A DNA stretch of 22,420 nucleotides from Elusimicrobiota bacterium (lineage in GTDB: Bacteria > Elusimicrobiota > Elusimicrobia > UBA1565), in NCBI GenBank assembly GCA_003450735.1, contig DMEZ01000055.1:91338-113757 (forward strand). The letters run 5' to 3'. Below, one piece after another: positions 9,213 to 17,800 of the stretch. The notes under the pieces are model-generated. The model was given only the letters and a program-made list of their open reading frames with translations, was not told the DNA's origin and searched no databases. Numbering within the stretch: position 1 is the stretch's first letter; each line of letters begins with the position of its first letter. The position numbers and the translations under genes were made by a program.

Positions 9213-10264
9213 GGTACTCCAAGGTCCGCGTCGAGGCCCTCGGCTACGAGCTGGCGCCCAACGTGGTCTCCTCCCTCTCTCTCGAGGAGCGCTTGGCGCC
9301 CGTCTACCGCGCCCTCGCCCTCAAGCCCGGCCAGCTCGAAGCTTTCACCGGCATCCGCGAGCGGCGCTGGTGGGACCCCGGCTTCCGGCTCTCGGAGGGC
9401 GCCGCGCGCGCCGGCCTGAAGGCCCTGGAAGCGAGCGCCGTGAAGCCCTCGGACCTCGGCCTGCTGGCCTACGCCGGCGTCTGCCGCGAGGGCTTCGAAC
9501 CCGCCACCGCCTGCGCCGTAGCCGACCGCATCGGCGTCGGCGGTGCCGTGGAAGTGCTCGACGTCTCCAACGCCTGCCTGGGCGTCCTCAACGGCATGGT
9601 CCTCGCGGCCGACCGCATCGAGCTGGGGCGCACGCGCGCGGCCCTGGTCGTCTCCTGCGAGTCGGCCCGCGACATCGTCGAGCTGGCCCTCGCCCGCATG
9701 CTGGAGCGGCCGGCGCTCGAGGAGTTCTCAGCCTCGCTGGCCACCCTGACCGGCGGCTCGGGCGCGGCCGCGGTGCTTTTGAGCGACGGCTCTTTCGGCC
9801 CCGGCGGGCACCGCCTGCTCGGCGGCGCGGTGCGCGCCGCGCCGGAGCACCATCGCCTCTGCCGCTGGGGCGTCGAGCCCGCGCCTGACGCCGTCCCGGC
9901 CCACGCGCAGATGCGGGAGGTCATGGTCACCGACCCCGTGGCGGTGCTCAAGAACGGCGTGGCGCTTGGGCGTCAGACCTGGAATGATCTCCTGCGGGAG
10001 CTGGCCTGGACGCCCGAGGGCGTCGACCGGGTCGTCTGCCACCAGGTCGGGAAGGCCCACCAGGACGAGATCCTCAAGGCCCTGGGCATCCCGCCCGAGA
10101 AGGACTTCACCACCTTCGAACACCTGGGCAACATCGGCACCGTCTCGCTGCCCCTCACCCTGGCCTTGGCCGCCGAGCGCGGCCACGTCGAGCCGGGGCA
10201 CAAGGCCGCCCTCCTCGGCATCGGCAGCGGGCTCAACTGCCTGATGCTGGGCCTCGAATGGTGA
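9209..10264 (+). CDS. oleA: OleA-type thiolase: head-to-head condensation of two acyl chains
   Basis: This 351-residue thiolase-fold enzyme is predicted to join two activated fatty acyl chains to a 2-alkyl-3-ketoacid. It starts at GTG 9209 in a 4-bp GTGA overlap with the synthase gene, with no good Shine-Dalgarno, so translation is probably coupled. Cys123 sits in SNACLGVLNG, His278 in CHQVGKAH and Asn308 in HLGNIGTVSLP, giving the Cys-His-Asn set of the KAS III superfamily. Glu97 in FEPATAC matches the place of the glutamate that OleA uses to deprotonate the second chain. Three Ole partner genes follow directly, which separates it from FabH. In characterised systems OleA takes acyl-CoA; here the donor may be the synthase-bound ACP thioester, which is inference. 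Confidence 0.92.
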   Translation: MRYSKVRVEALGYELAPNVVSSLSLEERLAPVYRALALKPGQLEAFTGIRERRWWDPGFRLSEGAARAGLKALEASAVKPSDLGLLAYAGVCREGFEPATACAVADRIGVGGAVEVLDVSNACLGVLNGMVLAADRIELGRTRAALVVSCESARDIVELALARMLERPALEEFSASLATLTGGSGAAAVLLSDGSFGPGGHRLLGGAVRAAPEHHRLCRWGVEPAPDAVPAHAQMREVMVTDPVAVLKNGVALGRQTWNDLLRELAWTPEGVDRVVCHQVGKAHQDEILKALGIPPEKDFTTFEHLGNIGTVSLPLTLALAAERGHVEPGHKAALLGIGSGLNCLMLGLEW

Positions 10265-11124
10265 CTTCGCCGAACCGCTCCTTCGACCTGGGCGGCCTGC
10301 GCATGCACTACCGCGACGAGGGCTCGGGCGACCCCGTCGTGATGCTGCACGGCAACCCCTCCTGGTCGTACTACTACCGCGGCCTGATAGACGCCCTGAA
10401 GGGCTCCTGCCGCTGCATCGCCCCCGACCACGTCGGGATGGGCCTCTCGGACAAGCCGGGCGACGATCGCTACGATTACACGCTCTCGCGCCGCGTCCAG
10501 GACCTGGAGGCGCTGCTGGAGAACCTGGGCGTGAGGGAGCGCGTGACCCTCGTCCTGCACGATTGGGGCGGCATGATCGGCATGGCCTGGGCCGCGCGCC
10601 GCCCCGAGAAGGTCTCCCGCCTGGTCATCCTCAACACCGCCGCCTTCCTCCTGCCCGCGGGCAAGAGACTGCCCTGGCAGCTCAAGCTGGGGCGGGACTC
10701 GGCTCTCGGGGCCCTGCTCATCCGCGGCTGCAACGCATTCGCCCGCGGCGCGGCCGATCTCGGGACCGTCCATCCGATGGCTCCCGAGACCCGAGCGGCC
10801 TACCTGGCCCCCTACGGCTCCTGGGCCGAGCGCATCGCCACCCTGCGCTTCGTCCAGGACATCCCCTTGGTCCCCGAGGACAGGGCTTATGCTTTGGCGA
10901 AGGAGACGCAGGACCGCCTCTCCCTCTTCGTGGGCAAGCCCATGCTCGTCTGCTGGGGGATGAAGGACTTCGTCTTCGACGCGGACTTCCTTGCGGGCTG
11001 GGAGACGCGCTTCCCCAAGGCCGAGGTGCACCGCTTCCCCGACGCCGGCCATTACGTCCTGGAGGACGAGGGCCCGGCCATCGCGGCGCGGGTGAAGGAC
11101 TTCCTGGCCCGGCACCCCGCATGA
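10258..11124 (+). CDS. oleB: OleB beta-lactone decarboxylase (alpha/beta hydrolase)
   Basis: This 288-residue alpha/beta hydrolase belongs to the haloalkane-dehalogenase-like branch. In Ole pathways this branch releases CO2 from the cis-beta-lactone to give the final olefin. HGNPSWSYYYRG (residues 31-42) forms the oxyanion region. The nucleophile is Asp102 in LHDWGGMIG rather than the Ser of esterases. The likely acid is Asp237 (WGMKDFVF) and the catalytic His is His265 (DAGHYVLED). It overlaps oleA by 7 bp from ATG 10258; GTG at 10261 would give a 4-bp overlap and remove one residue, and the sequence does not decide between them. There is no signal peptide. A free-standing oleB is normal for Gram-negative ole clusters; actinobacteria often fuse oleB to oleC. 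Confidence 0.92.
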   Translation: MVTSPNRSFDLGGLRMHYRDEGSGDPVVMLHGNPSWSYYYRGLIDALKGSCRCIAPDHVGMGLSDKPGDDRYDYTLSRRVQDLEALLENLGVRERVTLVLHDWGGMIGMAWAARRPEKVSRLVILNTAAFLLPAGKRLPWQLKLGRDSALGALLIRGCNAFARGAADLGTVHPMAPETRAAYLAPYGSWAERIATLRFVQDIPLVPEDRAYALAKETQDRLSLFVGKPMLVCWGMKDFVFDADFLAGWETRFPKAEVHRFPDAGHYVLEDEGPAIAARVKDFLARHPA

Positions 11125-12722
11125 GCGCCCTCGACCTATCCGCCCCGCTGGCCGAGACGGCCGAGCGCGAACCGGAGCGCGAGGCCATCGTCTTCCTCAA
11201 GGGAGGGCGCGAGCGGGCCTGGTCGTACCGGCGCCTCGAGGACGAGGTCGGCCTGCTCGCACGGGGCCTGGAGGCTTCGGGCATCCGCCGGGGGACCCGC
11301 ACGGTCCTGATGCTGCGCCCCGGCCCCGAGTTCTTCGCCCTGACCTTCGCGATGTTCCGCATCGGCGCCGTCCCCGTCCTCGTCGACCCGGGCATGGGCC
11401 GCAGGAACCTGGGCGAGTGCCTCGACACGGCCGCGCCGGAGGCCTTCATCGGCGTCCCGCTGGCCCACGCTCTGCGCAGCCTCCTGGGCTGGGCGAAGCG
11501 CACGCTCAAGACCCGCATCATCATCGGCCCCGGGTTCCTGCCGGGCCTGCTCACGCTCGACGAGATGCGCGCACTCGGCCGCGCCGCTCCCCCGCCCTCC
11601 GGAGGCTCTCGGCCGGATGAGACGGCCGCCATCCTGTTCACCTCCGGCAGCACCGGCGTTCCCAAAGGAGCCGTGTACACGCACGGGAACTTCGCCGCGC
11701 AGGTCGCCCTGCTCCAAGGCCACTTCGGCGTGGAACCCGGCGAGGTGGATCTGCCGACCTTCCCGCTCTTCGCGCTCTTCGCCCCCGCCCTGAAGATGAC
11801 CGCGATCATCCCCGAGATGGACTTCACCCGCCCCGGGAGCGTCGATCCCGAGAACATCCTCGGCCCCATCCTCCGCCGCAAGGTGACCCATCTCTTCGGC
11901 TCCCCCGCCCTGCTCGACCGCGTGGGGCGCTACGGCGCCGAGCGGGGCGTCAAGCTCCCCTCGCTCAGACGCGTCGTCTCGGCCGGGGCGCCGGTGCCTG
12001 CGCGGGTGATCGAGACCTTCGCCAAGCTGCTCAGGCCCGGCGTCCAGGTGCACACGCCCTACGGGGCCACCGAGGCCCTGCCGGTCTGCTCCATCGGTTC
12101 AGACGAGATCTTGTCGGAGACCGGCGCGCTGGGCACCTGCGTGGGCCGGCCCCTGCCCGGCGTGGAGCTGCGCATCCTGCGCATCAGCGACGGCCCCCTC
12201 CCGCGCTGGTCGGAGAACCTCTGCGCTCCGAGCGGAGAGGTGGGCGAGCTGGCCGTCCGCGGCCCCAACGTGACGCGCTCCTACTTCGGCCGCCCGGACT
12301 GCGACGCGCTCGCCAAGATCGCCTGCGCCGACGGCTCGTTCTTCCACCGCATGGGCGACCTGGGCCGCTTTGACGAGCGGGGGCGGGTCTGGTTCTACGG
12401 CCGCAAGGCGCACCGCGTCCGCACCCCGCAGGGCGCGCTCTTCAGCGTGCCCTGCGAGGCCGTCTTCAACGCCCACCCCTCCGTGCGCCGCTCGGCCCTG
12501 GTCGGCGTGGGACAGCGCCCCGTCATCGTCGTCGAACTCGCGCAAGGAGCGCCGGCCTCCGAGAGCCTCAAGCGCGAGCTCCTGGTCTTCGCGGAGGCGG
12601 CGCCGATGACCGCCTCCATCAAGGACCTGCTCTTCCACCCGTCCCTGCCCGTGGACATCCGCCACAACGCGAAGATCGACCGCGAAGCCCTCGCCCGCTG
12701 GGCCGCCCGTAAGCTGGCATGA
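11121..12722 (+). CDS. oleC: OleC beta-lactone synthetase (AMP-forming ligase family)
   Basis: This 533-residue member of the acyl-adenylate-forming family would use ATP to close a 2-alkyl-3-hydroxyacid into a beta-lactone. The start is ATG 11121 in a 4-bp ATGA overlap with oleB; the frame stays open upstream, but that part lies inside oleB and is not coding. Visible core motifs are the P-loop TSGSTGVPKG (174-183), YGATEA (314-319), MGDLGRF with the ribose-binding Asp413, and the late lysine Lys518 in RHNAKIDRE. The C-terminal PVDIRHNAKI motif is characteristic of OleC. Its position between oleB and oleD supports the assignment. Confidence 0.92.
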   Translation: MSALDLSAPLAETAEREPEREAIVFLKGGRERAWSYRRLEDEVGLLARGLEASGIRRGTRTVLMLRPGPEFFALTFAMFRIGAVPVLVDPGMGRRNLGECLDTAAPEAFIGVPLAHALRSLLGWAKRTLKTRIIIGPGFLPGLLTLDEMRALGRAAPPPSGGSRPDETAAILFTSGSTGVPKGAVYTHGNFAAQVALLQGHFGVEPGEVDLPTFPLFALFAPALKMTAIIPEMDFTRPGSVDPENILGPILRRKVTHLFGSPALLDRVGRYGAERGVKLPSLRRVVSAGAPVPARVIETFAKLLRPGVQVHTPYGATEALPVCSIGSDEILSETGALGTCVGRPLPGVELRILRISDGPLPRWSENLCAPSGEVGELAVRGPNVTRSYFGRPDCDALAKIACADGSFFHRMGDLGRFDERGRVWFYGRKAHRVRTPQGALFSVPCEAVFNAHPSVRRSALVGVGQRPVIVVELAQGAPASESLKRELLVFAEAAPMTASIKDLLFHPSLPVDIRHNAKIDREALARWAARKLA

Positions 12723-13711
12723 AGGCCCTGGTCACCGGCGGCGGCGGCTTCCTGGGCGGGGCCATCGTCCGCCGCCTGCTCGAGAGAGGCGACTGCGTGC
12801 GCACCCTCTGCCGAAGCGCCCGCTTCGGGACCGAGAGAACGGGCGTCGAGGCCCTGCGCGGGGACGTCGCCGACGCCGAGGCGGTCGGGAAGGCCGTCCA
12901 GGGCATGGACGTCGTGTTCCACACGGCCGCCAAGGCCGGGGTCTGGGGCCCGGCGGAGGACTACCGCCAGGCCAACGTCGTGGGCACCCGGAACGTCGTG
13001 GACGCCTGCCGCGAACACGGCGTCCGGCGCCTGGTCTTCACCAGCTCGCCCAGCGTGGTCTTCGACGGCAGGGACATGGAAGGGATCGACGAGTCGGCGC
13101 CCTCCCCCGCCGATTACAAGGCGGAGTATCCCAAGACCAAGGCCGAGGCGGAGAGGCTCGTCCTAGCCGCGAACGGGCCCGACCTCGCGACTCTCGCCCT
13201 GCGCCCGCACCTCATCTGGGGCCCGGGCGACAACCACCTGGTGCCTCGCATCGTGTCCCGCGCGCGGGAGGGGAAGCTGCTGCGCTTGAGCGGTCCTCCC
13301 AAGAAGGTGGATTCGACCTTCATCGACAACGCGGCCGACGCCCACCTGCTCGCCGCCGACCGCCTGGCCCCGGGCGCGCCGCCAGCGGGGAAGGCGTACT
13401 TCATCTCGAACGGCGAGCCCCTGCCGGTCTGGGAGCTGGTGGACCGGATCCTGGGCGCCGCGGGCCTGCCGCCGCTCAGGCGCAGCGTCTCCCCCCGCCT
13501 CGCCTATGCGGCGGGATGGGCGTTCGAGCTGGCCTACGCCTTCTTCGACCTATCCGGCGAGCCGCGCATGACGCGCTTCGTGGCCGAGGAGCTCTCGACT
13601 TCGCACTGGTTCGACCTGAGCGCGGCGAAGCGGGACCTGGGCTACCAGCCGAAGGTCTCTACAGAGGAAGGGCTCCGGCGGCTCAAGAAGGCGCTCTCGA
13701 CTCCGATTTAA
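12719..13711 (+). CDS. oleD: OleD 2-alkyl-3-ketoacid reductase (extended SDR)
   Basis: This 330-residue short-chain dehydrogenase of the 3-beta-hydroxysteroid dehydrogenase-like type is predicted to reduce the OleA product to a 2-alkyl-3-hydroxyacid with NADPH. The dinucleotide loop is TGGGGFLGG (6-14). The active site is Ser109/Ser110 in FTSSPSVVF and Tyr137-Lys141 in YPKTK. It starts at ATG 12719 with a 4-bp ATGA overlap with oleC, completing an A-B-C-D order. The length and the GxxGxxG and YxxxK motifs are normal for OleD. In known systems OleB, OleC and OleD form a large assembly. Confidence 0.92.
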   Translation: MKALVTGGGGFLGGAIVRRLLERGDCVRTLCRSARFGTERTGVEALRGDVADAEAVGKAVQGMDVVFHTAAKAGVWGPAEDYRQANVVGTRNVVDACREHGVRRLVFTSSPSVVFDGRDMEGIDESAPSPADYKAEYPKTKAEAERLVLAANGPDLATLALRPHLIWGPGDNHLVPRIVSRAREGKLLRLSGPPKKVDSTFIDNAADAHLLAADRLAPGAPPAGKAYFISNGEPLPVWELVDRILGAAGLPPLRRSVSPRLAYAAGWAFELAYAFFDLSGEPRMTRFVAEELSTSHWFDLSAAKRDLGYQPKVSTEEGLRRLKKALSTPI

Positions 13712-13713
13712 TC

Positions 13714-14796
13714 GTGAGGCTCTTCGGGACGTGCCTGTCCGCGCTGGCCCTGTGCTGCTCCGCCGCGAAAGCGGAGCAGACCCTGCGCGTCACCCTGAGC
13801 GGACCCGGGGGCCTGCCCTCCGTGGCCGCCAAGGGCCGGGCCCCGAAGGTGAAAGGCTTCTCGGTCCATGAGGACGGCCGCACGCTGGCCCGATGGACGT
13901 TCCAGTACGACGAGCTCGGCCAGATCCGCAGCCTGCAGATCCACGGAAACCAAGGGCTTGTCGCCGTTCACAAGACGCTGGCTCTGGGCGGCGGAAGATC
14001 CCTGCATGCGGACTATGAGCCGGGCGGCGCCCCGCGCGTATGGCTCGAGACGCCGGGCGACTCTCCCTGGCTGTTCAGCGGCTATGACCTGAGCGAGACC
14101 TCCAAGACGGGTGACGCCCCTGAGCGCTCCTACGTGACCCTGTCCCATTTCGAAGCTGGAAGCCGGACCATCCCGGCCCTGGAATCCTTCGACCACGACG
14201 AGATGGTTCCCTTCGTCAAGCTGCTGGCCCTGCCCGGGCCGGGCGCGAGCCTGTTCCTCTACGATTTCCATCCCGACGACGAGCCGAACACCGGAACGAC
14301 CCTGACCGGCAACTGGGTCACCGCGCTGAAGCTCTCAGGGCTGGTCACGACGGCCATCTGGGTGCAGCCCCCCCACGTCTATCTCAAGCCGAACCCCGCC
14401 GTCACCAGCGCGGTCGCCACCAGCCTGGAGACGGCCGATGTCCCTGGGAGCAGCGTCCTTCTCTCCATCGACCAGGACGCTCTTTCCTCGACGATGTGGC
14501 CGGAGAGCGCGGAGGAGATCCGCAGGCGCGCCGCCCTCCTGGGCGCCCTCGCCGGACGGCTCGGGGAGCGCCTCAAGGCGGTCGGCTTCGCCCGCTCCGC
14601 CTGGTCCCGCCGCGGCAACGAGGAGTTCACTCCGCGCTGGACGAGCACCTTCATCCTCAACGCCCTCGTCAGCGAGCACGAGCGGACTTTGGGGAAGGCC
14701 GTCCTGCGGAAGGTTCCCGGCCAGAGCCTGGACCAACGCGGGCCGGCGCTGTTCGGAGCCGAGAAGCCCTGGTGGCCCTCCGCCCCCGCGCCCTGA
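13714..14796 (+). CDS. Exported UPF0489/C5orf22-like protein, putative arginase-like metal site
   Basis: This 360-residue protein has a signal peptide (MRLFGTCLSALALCCSAAKA, cleavage after residue 20) when read from GTG 13714. The frame is open further upstream, but that part lies inside oleD. The gene starts 2 bp after the oleD stop, so it is probably the last gene of the operon. Residues 150-310 follow the UPF0489 pattern: DHDEMVPF (160-167), a hydrophobic strand ending in DFHPDD (184-189), GNWV (199-202), AIWVQPP (214-220), LLSIDQDALS (249-258) and FARS (292-295). In the human member C5orf22 I recall EDHQEVLPF, FDSHPD, ENWI, VIWFHP, DIDLDFFS and IARSS at the matching places. The spaced Asp/His residues resemble a metal centre of the arginase fold. 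The function is unknown, and its role next to an olefin pathway is unclear. Confidence 0.6.
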   Translation: MRLFGTCLSALALCCSAAKAEQTLRVTLSGPGGLPSVAAKGRAPKVKGFSVHEDGRTLARWTFQYDELGQIRSLQIHGNQGLVAVHKTLALGGGRSLHADYEPGGAPRVWLETPGDSPWLFSGYDLSETSKTGDAPERSYVTLSHFEAGSRTIPALESFDHDEMVPFVKLLALPGPGASLFLYDFHPDDEPNTGTTLTGNWVTALKLSGLVTTAIWVQPPHVYLKPNPAVTSAVATSLETADVPGSSVLLSIDQDALSSTMWPESAEEIRRRAALLGALAGRLGERLKAVGFARSAWSRRGNEEFTPRWTSTFILNALVSEHERTLGKAVLRKVPGQSLDQRGPALFGAEKPWWPSAPAP

Positions 14797-14808
14797 GCGG
14801 GGCTTAGG
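14792..14808. terminator. Possible shared hairpin between convergent genes
   Basis: CCTGAGC, a GGG loop and GCTTAGG form a 7-bp stem with one G-U pair, spanning the + strand stop codon in the 12-bp gap between two convergent genes. There is no T tract on either side, so this is only a weak terminator candidate. Confidence 0.3.
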
Positions 14809-17800
14809 TCAGCGCTTCTCGAGTTTGCGGACGCTCGCGTCGACCTCGAGCCGGGTGAGGTCCGCGCCCCGGACGACGACGCTCACCTCGTCGAGGAGGC
14901 GGAAAGAGCGGGCCTCCTCGCCGCGCAGGACGATCGTCGCTGGGAACTCGCGCAGCTGGATGAGCGCCGAGGCGTTCTTCCCCTCCTTCACCATCTTCAC
15001 GTAGCCGCTCAGCGGGCGGCCCCGGTTCTCGGGCCGGGAGAGGGTCAGGACGGACATGAACTCGTCGAACTCGCGGTCCATCTGCCGAGCCGCCTGCTCG
15101 CGCCCGTTGAGGTGGAGCAGGTATTCCTCGAAGTCCGCGAAGCCCATCCCCTTCAGGTCGGCCAGCGCGGCCTCGTAGACGGCCCGGGGGTCGGAGCCCT
15201 CGAGGTAGGCCTCGAGCAGCGCCCGGTTGTACATGTCCGAGAAGCGGCGGATCGGCGTCGAGGGATGGTCGTAGGCCTTCGCCTCCAGGGCGAGCCCCTC
15301 GTGGCCCTTGGCGTCGTCGGCGGAGTAGAGGGCCGAGCTGCGGCTGAGCAGGGCCAGCATCTGCGCCGTCTCGCGCACTTCCTCGCGAAGGTCGGCGCGC
15401 TCGTGCAGGCTCGCGAGGTACTGCCAGAGCGTCTGGTTTTTGGGCCAGGGCGCGCCGATCCCGGAGAGCTCCTTGCGCAGGCGCTCGTTGACGCGCTCCT
15501 CCTGCGCGGGGTGCACGCGGCTGATGTGCGGGATCCCCGCCTCCTCCGCGATGGCTTCCAGGCGCACGGCGATGGCCCGGTTCCCGTAGACCTTGAGCTC
15601 CTCGATGAGGCGGTGCGATTCGGCGAGGAGCGGGTCCTCCTCGACGACGACGGTCGCCCAAGCCCCCGCGGGGTTCTTGCGGTGCTCGGTCTGGCGCAGG
15701 TGGAGCTTGAGCTTGCCGCGCTCGCCGTCGGCGGCGTCGAGCTTCGCGGAGAGTTCCCGGGCGAGCGCGACCTGGTCGAGATGCTCGATGCCGTGCCCGC
15801 TCTCCCCCCTCCAGAGCGCGGCGACCTGGTCGTAGGTGTAGCGCCCCTGCACGCGGACGAGGCCGAGGAACACCTCGGACTCCTCGAGCAGGAACTTCCC
15901 CTCCGGGCTGAAGCGCATCTTCGAGATCATCGCCAGCGAGTCCTTGCCCGCGAGCAGGCTCGAGACGGATTTCGAGATCACCGGGTGGTTCATCGGGTAC
16001 TCCGGGACGCCGTCCTTGTCCACCGAGTAGAAGGTGTTCCCGATGCGGGCCGCGGCGCGGAAGGCCGGCGTGCCCGGCCGGACGTACTGGGCCACGTCGG
16101 CGGTGGCGAGATACCAGGTAGTGCTCCCGTCGGCCTCCTTGCGCGCGAAGTAGGCGTCGTCGAGGTCTCCGGCCCCGACCGGGTCGATGGTGACGAAGGA
16201 CAGCGCGCGCAGGTCCTCGGCCCGGCCCTTCGAGGCCTTCATGCGGCGGAAGTCCGCGTCGGGGTCCTGGGAGCGGCCGATCTCCTCGGCCTGCCGGAGG
16301 ACCCCCTCCTCGAAATAGCCGCGCGCGCCGTGCCGCAAGGCGATCTCCCGCGCGGCGATCTCCGGCGTGAGCGCGGTCCCGAGTCCCATGAGCGGCACCG
16401 CTTCATAGCCCCCGGGCGCGGGGCGCACGAACGCCTGGAGGAGCTCCCCCGCCTTCGCCTGCCCCGCGATGGGGAGCGGCCCATAGAGGGCCCGCGCGGC
16501 GTCGTGCCCGAAGAGCGGCGAGAGGCGCGGCGTCCCGTCCGGGGAGGGCTCGACGCGCCCGATGATCACGTCGGCGGGGTAGCTCCCGATCGGGCGCAGG
16601 CCGCGCACACCCTGCTCGTCGTAGGAGACCTCCACCAGCGTGTCCGAGACCAGTCCCTGGGTCAGGCGCGCGGGGACCTTCACCGGGCGCGTCACGGGCT
16701 CCCCCTCCTGATCGAAGGTGTCGAGCATCACGTAGCTGCGCCCGTTGCGGCGCAGGAAGAGCGTGCGGGTCCGGCTGGCGCGAGCATCCTCCTCCAGCCG
16801 CGCTTCGGCGCGCGCCGCCCCCTCCAGGCCTGAGGGGAGGAGCTTGGCGCCCTGGGCGTAGAGGTAGGCGTCGCCGCGCTCCGCCGGCGAGGGCCCCCGC
16901 TGGGTGAAGCGCTGAAGCATCTCCAGCGTCAGCGCGCCCGGCTCGGCGCCCGTCCTCTTCGCCGGCGCGTCGGCGGTCGGGTAGGCGATGGCGGCCAGCA
17001 GCAGCCCGGCCCTCGTCTTGAAGTAGTCGACGACCTCGGCGGCGAACTTCTCGCGTCCGAGGTCCCCGAGGAGGAAGCCGACGCTGAAGACGCCCTTCTC
17101 GTCGGGCCGCCGGGACACCTCCGGCCGCTCGAGGCCGAGCGCGCGGGCGAGGCGCTCCGCGGCTCGCTCGACTTGCTCCCGGGCCTTGGGCCCGGGCTTG
17201 GGCTGGAGCTGGAGCTGGGCGTCGGCGATCCGGAAGGCGGGCTCGCCGGGCGCCTCCTCGACCGCGGCACCGGGCTCGGCGGCGAGGAGGAGCGCGCGCA
17301 GGCGCTGCGAGGCCTGCGCGGCGTCGGCGGAGGCCGGCAGCTGGAGGGCGATGGCGTAGACGTTCTTCCCGTCCAGACGCCGCAGAGAGACGCGGGAGCG
17401 CTCGACCCGGACGCCCTCCGCCTTCTCGAAGTCGCGCAGAGCGGAAACGACGAGCCGCTGGGTTTTGAGCAAACGCAGGCTGGAGGTCATGAGCAGCGTG
17501 AGGGTCTTCGGGGCCGGGGTCTCGAGCGCCGGGACCCGGCGCTCGGCCGGCCGGAGGGCCGGCGCGGGGGCGGGCTTCTCCCAGCGCAGCGCCTTGATGG
17601 GGATCGGCCTCCCGAGAGCCCGGGCTTCGCGGTAGAGCCGGGCCGACTGCGCGAGGCGGTCCCAAGCGCCCTCGCTCATGAGCTCGAGGAAGCTGTCGGG
17701 GCGCATGAAGGCGTTGTGCACGGTCCAGGCCCGCTTGGCCTTCTTGAAGCCGCGCGAACGGCCTTCCGAGTCGAAGGCGGCCGCGTAGACCCGGTCCATG

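Noticed and set aside
9209..10264. FabH (KAS III of fatty acid synthesis)
   Set aside because: It shares the Cys-His-Asn set, but Glu97, the sequence around it and the immediate oleBCD context fit OleA.
10563..11120. Upstream extension of the oleC frame
   Set aside because: It overlaps the conserved core of oleB and is Arg/Pro/Gly-rich; ATG 11121 in the ATGA overlap gives the normal OleC N-terminus.
10258..11124. Haloalkane dehalogenase
   Set aside because: The Asp nucleophile and fold are shared, but OleB belongs to the same branch and the ole context decides.
13516..13713. Upstream extension of the UPF0489-like frame
   Set aside because: It lies inside oleD, and starting there would bury a clean signal peptide that begins at GTG 13714.
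15112..16833. A 573-codon + strand frame inside the nucleotidyltransferase/RNase gene, plus a similar 558-codon one at 17173-18849
   Set aside because: Both lie opposite recognisable RNase R and nucleotidyltransferase motifs and have Arg/Gly/Glu-rich shadow composition.
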